Part shown: piece after piece, positions 57,860 to 64,000 of the stretch | How positions within the stretch are numbered: the first letter of the stretch is position 1 | Layout of the letters: the number at the start of each line of letters is the position of its first letter | Assembly: GCF_000006565.2 (NCBI RefSeq) | Contig: NC_031480.1 | Coordinates: 6,069,170 to 6,133,169 of the forward strand | Length of the DNA: 64,000 nucleotides | From: Toxoplasma gondii ME49 | Taxonomy: Eukaryota; Apicomplexa; Conoidasida; Eucoccidiorida; Sarcocystidae | Direction of reading: 5' to 3' | Made by a program: the position numbers and the translations under genes | The notes under the pieces: model-generated | Database searches by the model: none | The model's input: only the letters and a program-made list of their open reading frames with translations | Told to the model about the DNA's origin: nothing

Positions 57860-60800
57860 GGCGACGAATCGATGGAGTGCCATATTATGAACACGCTTTG
57901 AGGACACACCAGACACTGCAAAGAATCCGCTGATTTTGTAGAAGAGAAGCACGCATCCATTGCCTTCTTTCAGATTTCTATCGCACATCTGTTGAGCCCC
58001 GCGTCTGCATGCAGGAGCCGTAGTCGTGCCAGACCTCAAGAATTGAGCGTGTGGCGAGCGCCTGGGCGAGGGTCGAAGATGGTGAGCGGAACGCGGCGGG
58101 ACGAAAAGTCCGGTGACCAGCAGTGCGCTGATTCCGGTGCGGCAAGGGACGGTGGGGAGATTGACTCGAGGGCACAACATCGAAGGACACATTCACCGCC
58201 AGCGGTTTGTTTACAACGAAGAATAATTAGGAGGTAGTTGCATATCTTCTAGTTCAAACAAGAACACATCTCTGACTAGGGGATCAAGGAATACCCTGTA
58301 ATGAAGCGGAAATGGTCCGTCGTAGCAGTGAGGTGACCACGAAATTCAAGTCACAGCAACTGGCACTGCCTCGCAATTTCAACGAGATGTGACAGGAGGG
58401 AAGGCCTAAGAAGTGGGACATTACCAAGATGCTGCGATGCTTTTAGGCACAAACGCGATGGCAATAGGCTCCCAATCTTTCTGTGTAATAGGGTGTAGGT
58501 CAGAGTAGTTACCATTATATGGTCACGGAAGGCAGGGACGGTAGGACGAGACACAGGTCTGAGTTTGCCTGAAGCGAGAGAAACTGCTTCAGTCTATTGG
58601 AGCAGGCGTTTTTGCTACAATGTTGACACAACGTGGCGCGTGACGAAAACAATGCGTGTAGCTCTGTCTCCTGTTTCTTGTCCACTTCTGCCGTAATGTG
58701 TTGTACGTCAAATCCTTGGAACAGGTAAACGTACCGCAGTGCAGTGTCACGTGTAAGCGCAAGGGTGCGAGCAACGGTGTCAAACCACATAGCGTCTCTC
58801 ATGTCACTTCCTGTTACTGGGGCTGGACGGAAGTCTTATTTCAGTGAAGTGTTGTCTTGTTGGAATACATACTCTCGTATTTGCACTCATATGAATAGTT
58901 AACCGTCGCTATCTGTCGTTCACTTTTTCTGCCAAGCAGTCAATTCTAGGGAAGGATGGTCTGCAGCTTCTGAGGTAGCGGTGGTGCGAGTGGAGTGAGT
59001 GGGAAGGTCGAGCAGGCGATCCACATGAACATTTTATCAGTTGGATCCGGTGATTCCAGACATCCATAAGAGGAGAACAATAGCACCACAACTTCCGACA
59101 GGACACCACGAGTGACCACAAGATCCCATCTCGTTTTCGTGTTCGGCAGCGTTAACTGGCTCAGCGAAAGGTGCACATGCGAGTTATGTAACCACACAAT
59201 GACTACAGAGAGTATCAGGCTACGGAGTTCCCATCAGGTTCGAGACAAATGATAGAGTCGCACCAAAGTTAATTGCTCTGCCACTCATCAACCCCTTCAT
59301 CTGTACTTCCACCTATCTCACTGCCTGTCTGCCTCCCGATTTGCCTCTTGGGTAGGAATAAAGCGTTATGACCTCCGATCTAGTATCAACTCTGCAAAGT
59401 TGTTATCTGACACGCCAGAATGATAAACCTCCCTATGTCTACTGTTGATTCTGTCGCCGAGTACTTATCAATCCGAGTGCGAGAATCCACTCTGTGACCA
59501 GTTCGTTACTTCTATTTTTGCTACACTCCACCATTGATGAGTCCCACGTGGGAGAGACTGTCCGCCGCCGTAGCGGTGTTTTTAGCGTTTGAGAGTCAGT
59601 CAACTCGAGCACCGTCCTCGAATACTTCCAAACGCTGCACTGTGTCCCCATCGCTTAGTTTCTCGTTCGCACACCAAAACAGAAAGCTATGAGATGCCAA
59701 CTGAACGACGAACAAACATCTCAAAGACTGGCACCTTAGGATACGTTGAACTCTCACTCAACACCAGAGTCTTGGGGCAAATCCCATTTTTTTGCCAAAC
59801 GCGGCGTGTTACGCAACTGTCACAAGAAAAACCAATGGCAACCTCAGAACTCGGATAAAGCCGTATAACTCTGGGTCCTCCGCTTCGTCATGCCCAGCTA
59901 CACACAGCGGCTGCTCCTCCTCCAACACTACGCCTCTAACCAGCTAACGTTGTTTGCGCCAGCTGCGCATATCAGTGTTGTCCATTGCCTGAGTCCAACT
60001 TGGTCTCCCCCGGGAACTTGAAAGTCACAATGCTGCAGCTATGTCATTGACGCACTAGTTTCTGTGTTCGAGAAAGTGACAATGGTGGTGATGGGCCATG
60101 CAACTCAAGGGTGGTCGCAAAATGGGTGGCACCGAGGATATCGCTGCAAAATGGAGGCGCTTCCTGGTTAGTCGGCTTGAACGAATGTGCGTCACGTCTA
60201 TCTGCACCAGCCAGCAAACTCCTGAGCGACGGGACGCTATCTTTCATTGTCCTTCCACGGCGACTCCGAATACAACTGAGTAGGAGGTTTCATCAAATCG
60301 GTTTTAGATGCCAGCGCAGACGACAGACAGTGGCCTCGATGGGACCAAGAGGGAAGAGGAGAACTCCGAGTTGTTTGACGGAATATCAGGTAGTTGTTCT
60401 CGTTTCCCTTGTGTCTGCGAAGTTTGGGGTTGAGCAAGCCTCAACAGGCGAGAGTGTGGCGTCCAGCTGTGAAGAACGATCTGGTAGGGGTCATCAAAGT
60501 TGGCCGGTGGGGCCACAGAGGGACGGAAAGGCGGGTAGCTAGCTGGGCGCGGATTCGAGTATTCGAGTGCTACATCCGCCCTCTCGGGGTTCGCCGGGAT
60601 AGGGTAACGATGGAAAGACATGATTTCATCCATTGTGTATTCTTACTTATGCAACATGGTTTGTTTTGGGCTGTCGACTGCTCCTTAAAACTGTGGGGAC
60701 TGTTCATGGACAGCACATTATCAACTGCGTAAGCGTTTAGTGTTCCTTCCAGCATAGCCAGCGAGCGATCAGGCAACCACAGCAGTCGCCACTGTCTCGA

Positions 60801-61636
60801 ACCCTCAACAGCGTATAGATGGGTCGAGGACCACTGAATGATGCGAAGAGAGAAGCCCGGCCATGAAAACATGAAAGCAGCACATCGTGGAACCACGGAT
60901 ACTTGCTCAAGTAAACGCGTGCTGTCACAGCCGCGATTGCTCACGGACACAAGGCGTGGTACCACACTGGAGACCTAACAACAAAACGTCAGGGGGAGCC
61001 GCGGTGAACGAAGAGAGCTGCTGTGCTTGCTGAACGATCAACAGGAAAGACATCTGACTTAAAAGACACATGCCACCTAGATACATGTGTATGTGGAACT
61101 GTAAAGCATCATAACGGTGGAAAAGGCAACTTTACATAGATTGTCTCAAGGTTGCGGCTGCTCTGTACAACCATGTCAATGGCTGACAGCATTTTTCGCG
61201 ACGGGTGCAGGCACACAGGAATGTGACGCATACGGCATCCGTTGGCTTTGTCTTTTATGAAGCCTTGTGAAGCGTCACACCAATGTTACTTTGTCTACTA
61301 CTTATCGTCTACGCCGTTCTTAAACCACTGTTTCAGGTCGGCAGAAAACCCGGCCGTATACCAGTTTCATTCTACTGTACATTCAGGGTCATTGCAATCT
61401 GCTTTCTTGTCTACGATTTCACAAGATGAGGCTAAACGACGTTGACATGTCATCCCGCCAGGTGTTTACCTGCTTCGAGCCGGACTCCACATATTCAGTT
61501 GCACCCTTCTATAATGTGACAGTCAGTGTGGGTTCGCCTCATTGATTGTGTCTACCATTGAATTAACGACAAACAGACGTAGACCCAGTTACAAGGACTG
61601 TATTTCTCCCACTCGCTGGCCAAGAATGCGACGCAA
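57860..61636. other. 3.8-kb array spacer
   Basis: The 5' flank of copy E (GC-rich block about 58040-58160, resembling that of copy C) is followed by about 3.4 kb without a supported gene. Frames such as 60111-60542 lack any signal peptide or family resemblance. No microsatellites or mobile-element ends were seen. The 3' flank of copy F includes the short block at 61437-61456 shared with 47889-47910. Confidence 0.55.
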
Positions 61637-62791
61637 TCAACAGATGGTAAACGTGGCAGCGACAGCAACAAAAGCAAGTGACGCTGCACTCACTCCACCT
61701 GAAAATTCCCACGCCGCAGAATGCACCACAATAGTCAAAAACACATCATTCGTTGAAGAAGCATCACTGAGGCGTCTCAAGCGAGAATAGCTATGGCTTC
61801 CAATGCCATCACCATCTATGACCCTTTTATGATTCATTTCTGTCGTTCCGTCTCCTGTCAGCCGAGAACCCTCTGTTTTGGAGGCGTCAACGGTTTGCGA
61901 TGGTGTGCCTTCGGCCGATGGAGTAAGAGAGTCCGTTTCATTCTCTGATTTGTCCTCAGGTCCACCGGGAGCTGGAACTCCTGACACGCTCTCGTTTTTT
62001 TCATGGGCACCCGCCCCCGTTGTTGCTGGTGACGAATTTCCCTGATCGAGCATGGGTGGTTCTTTGCCTAGGGAAGATTTATCCATGCGCCCTTGCTGGT
62101 CTTGCCCCAGTGACTCGCCATCCTCATGTTCCTCCGCGTCGTTTTCCGGATGAGTCGACCCGGGTCCTGATGCTGAACCGTCGGTGCCCTGTGATGGACT
62201 CTCAGTTGTGTCCTCTGTCACATTGTCACCCGGGTTGTCAGAAGAGCCTGTGTCCTCTACGTCTGAAGGCGCGGGTGGCTTCGTTGATTGAGAGCTGTTC
62301 GCTAACGAAGCTTTGAACCGCACGCAAAAGGTCGTACCCTCACCCAAATACTCTGCCGGAGGATTGGTAAACGTATACATGAGAGCCCCTATTGAGGTTG
62401 CCGGTTGAGGCTTCTCCGAATCAGACTGTGTCCGAACCCACAGCGGAGTCGTGTAGCCAGGAAATGCATCCATGAATTTGATGGTCTGTGTGAAGTCGCA
62501 CGCTCCATTCGTGTATGGATACGCAACACTGTACCGTTCTGACGAAGAGTCGTCAGCGCTCACGCTTGGTTTCGGCAAGTAGACTGCTTCACCAGTTTCG
62601 TCAATGACCTGGAGCGTGCTGGACGGACCGAGATTAAAGACTTTCTCCACATTCTTTTCGAGTCCCCCTTTGGGGATAGTGGCGGTGAAATCAGCCTCAG
62701 TCTTGGGGTCGCTGGATTCCGTCGCGACGCACGAAAGAGCGGCTCCCACGAGCAGGGTCAGACATGCAGCTCGAAAAATAGACCCCTTCAT
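61637..62791 (-). CDS. Secreted tandem-family protein, copy F
   Basis: A single exon of 384 residues from ATG at 62791 (MKGS start, shared with pseudogene D). It has a signal peptide, Cys98 and Cys156 (TNGACDF; TTFCVRFK), LGPSSTLQVIDET, TNPPAEYLGEG, a Ser/Thr/Gly/Glu-rich linker of about 170 residues, RRLS at 339-342, VFLTIVVHSAAW and a hydrophobic tail ending in Cys. The first ~65 residues and the upstream region are almost identical to copy D, whereas the remainder is as diverged as between other copies, so the identity tract ends inside the gene. Confidence 0.8.
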   Translation of the reverse strand: MKGSIFRAACLTLLVGAALSCVATESSDPKTEADFTATIPKGGLEKNVEKVFNLGPSSTLQVIDETGEAVYLPKPSVSADDSSSERYSVAYPYTNGACDFTQTIKFMDAFPGYTTPLWVRTQSDSEKPQPATSIGALMYTFTNPPAEYLGEGTTFCVRFKASLANSSQSTKPPAPSDVEDTGSSDNPGDNVTEDTTESPSQGTDGSASGPGSTHPENDAEEHEDGESLGQDQQGRMDKSSLGKEPPMLDQGNSSPATTGAGAHEKNESVSGVPAPGGPEDKSENETDSLTPSAEGTPSQTVDASKTEGSRLTGDGTTEMNHKRVIDGDGIGSHSYSRLRRLSDASSTNDVFLTIVVHSAAWEFSGGVSAASLAFVAVAATFTIC

Positions 62792-64000
62792 TGCTACAGT
62801 TCCGTGGATCGCAATATTTCGTGAAGCGGTTTTCAGACCACAGCTGCCACGACCGACAGTCCCGTCGATATGGTGATAAAAGAACAAGTATATCCTAATT
62901 TTTCATGATTGAAAACGTAAATTTGTCGAATCGCTCTCTCAGTTCTTCGGGCAGCAGCTCGCTGCGTGGTAACCACATGACATTATGTCATGGGGGGCTG
63001 GGCGAGAGTCTTAGTCAGCGGTCTGGGACACTGAGGGACTCAGAGCTGGGTCACTCTGGCAGTGTGTCCAGTCGAGAGCAGCAAGCTTTCGACAGTCATA
63101 CGACGTGGCGACAAGGAAAAAGCATTGTACTTCAGAGTGTCGCCCTTAAGCACGGATAATGTTCGTTGCAAAATGAGTGGTTTCCTTAGTTGACTTTGTT
63201 GACGGTAAAGTGTCTCGTGTTTGCCGTGTTCAGCTGCGTTGTCTGATTTTGTCGGCGGGGTGGGCACGCTGCCTGGAAGCCTTTACCGTTGCCACTACGT
63301 CGGCTTCTGAAATTCAACGAGCGGTAACTGGATGGTGAGCGAATGGCAGTATCACAGGCCGCATAATCAACAAAATTACCTGCAACTGAATACGTGTGCA
63401 ACAATAATTCAATGGTGTCACAGTCACAAGTAGTTCTTGTCAGGAAAGCTGGAAACCTGGCTGGGGCGACCTAACTGCAAGCTGAAAGGAGCGGCCACGA
63501 AGCGGGAGGGGAATTGTAACTGTTGACAGAATGGGACACCAGGTGCGTGAGGGAATCAGGACAAGCTGTCCAAATTTATTGTTTCTCATCGATCGTTGCT
63601 ACAATAGTGTCCAACATCGTCATTGCTGACCTTCCACTCCTTGTTATACGGTTTTTACCGTTTTTACTCAGGGAAAGGCCTGCACATGTTATAGCTTTCA
63701 TCAGGTCACTTCATCTCGCAGCTACTAGACAAATAGTACTGAACCTGAGGTTATACAGTCCGCGCTGACACTCGCCTTGAAATGCATTCTCACGTGCTTC
63801 TGACCCCGCCCCTCACCTCCGTGACCAAACAAACGGTTCTGGGATTTTCTTTACTATAACGCTATAGCGCACGTATGTGAGCTTGGTGCGAGTAGGGAAG
63901 ATGGTCAGACAGCCAATTTAATACGCAAATAATACTCCAGTTGGATCCAGCTTTTTGAGCTATTTTTAAGGCCGAAGGGTTGCCTCTACATGTTTTCTCC
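62792..64000. other. Upstream flank of copy F, window end
   Basis: 62792-63115 is near-identical to the flank of pseudogene D, including the 17-base palindrome at 62976-62992; similarity is patchy to about 63610. Nothing else is recognised up to the window edge. Confidence 0.7.

Noticed and set aside
57860..58192. 111-codon N-terminal extension of copy E
   Set aside because: The extension is not shared by other copies, would bury the signal peptide, and overlaps the conserved upstream block.

Overview
The window is nuclear DNA of a coccidian apicomplexan, most likely Toxoplasma gondii or a very close relative such as Hammondia. The signs are intron-rich genes with short exons, GC-rich coding sequence set among long pyrimidine-rich leaders and (TA)n microsatellites, and a tandem array of small secreted proteins resembling the lineage-restricted 'Toxoplasma gondii family A' type. 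No prokaryotic features (operons, Shine-Dalgarno sites, CRISPR, IS elements) are present. Exon models were built by hand from GT/AG sites, reading phase and family resemblance.

Positions 1-43000 are single-copy conserved genes. At the left edge are the 3' exons of an unidentified plus-strand gene (711-3621 or slightly further). Converging on it is a minus-strand NOSIP-like U-box protein (11889-5811, at least seven exons). It is divergent from a plus-strand START-domain lipid-transfer protein (12915-17915, seven exons whose phases close exactly). Positions 17916-27688 are gene-poor: a minus-strand single-exon four-pass membrane protein resembling the TMEM17/TMEM216 ciliary transition-zone family (20265-19780), and a plus-strand multi-exon protein of unknown function (23121-25147). 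A large SWI/SNF ATPase gene of the SNF2/BRG1/BRM subfamily follows (27689-42796, 17 exons, 2668 codons plus stop, phases closing exactly) with QLQ-like, HSA, DEAH ATPase/helicase, a bromodomain spread over four exons, and an AT-hook.

From about 43 kb the character changes. (TA)n microsatellites stop, genes become intronless and all lie on the minus strand, and one family is repeated: five intact copies (45057-43987, 49576-48488, 52394-51207, 57859-56768, 62791-61637), one full-length pseudogene (55063-54015) and one 3'-end remnant (46925-46508). Each intact copy has a signal peptide, a conserved ~125-residue domain with two invariant cysteines about 59 residues apart, a hypervariable Pro/Ser/Glu/Gln-rich linker, an RRL(S/T) motif exactly 46-47 residues from the end, and a C-terminal hydrophobic tail. 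The RRL motif matches the core of the TEXEL site cut by the Golgi aspartyl protease ASP5 in Toxoplasma, and its fixed place next to the tail is the most interesting signal in the window. Intergenic stretches of the array also show duplicated 5' flanks and gene decay, consistent with birth-and-death evolution.
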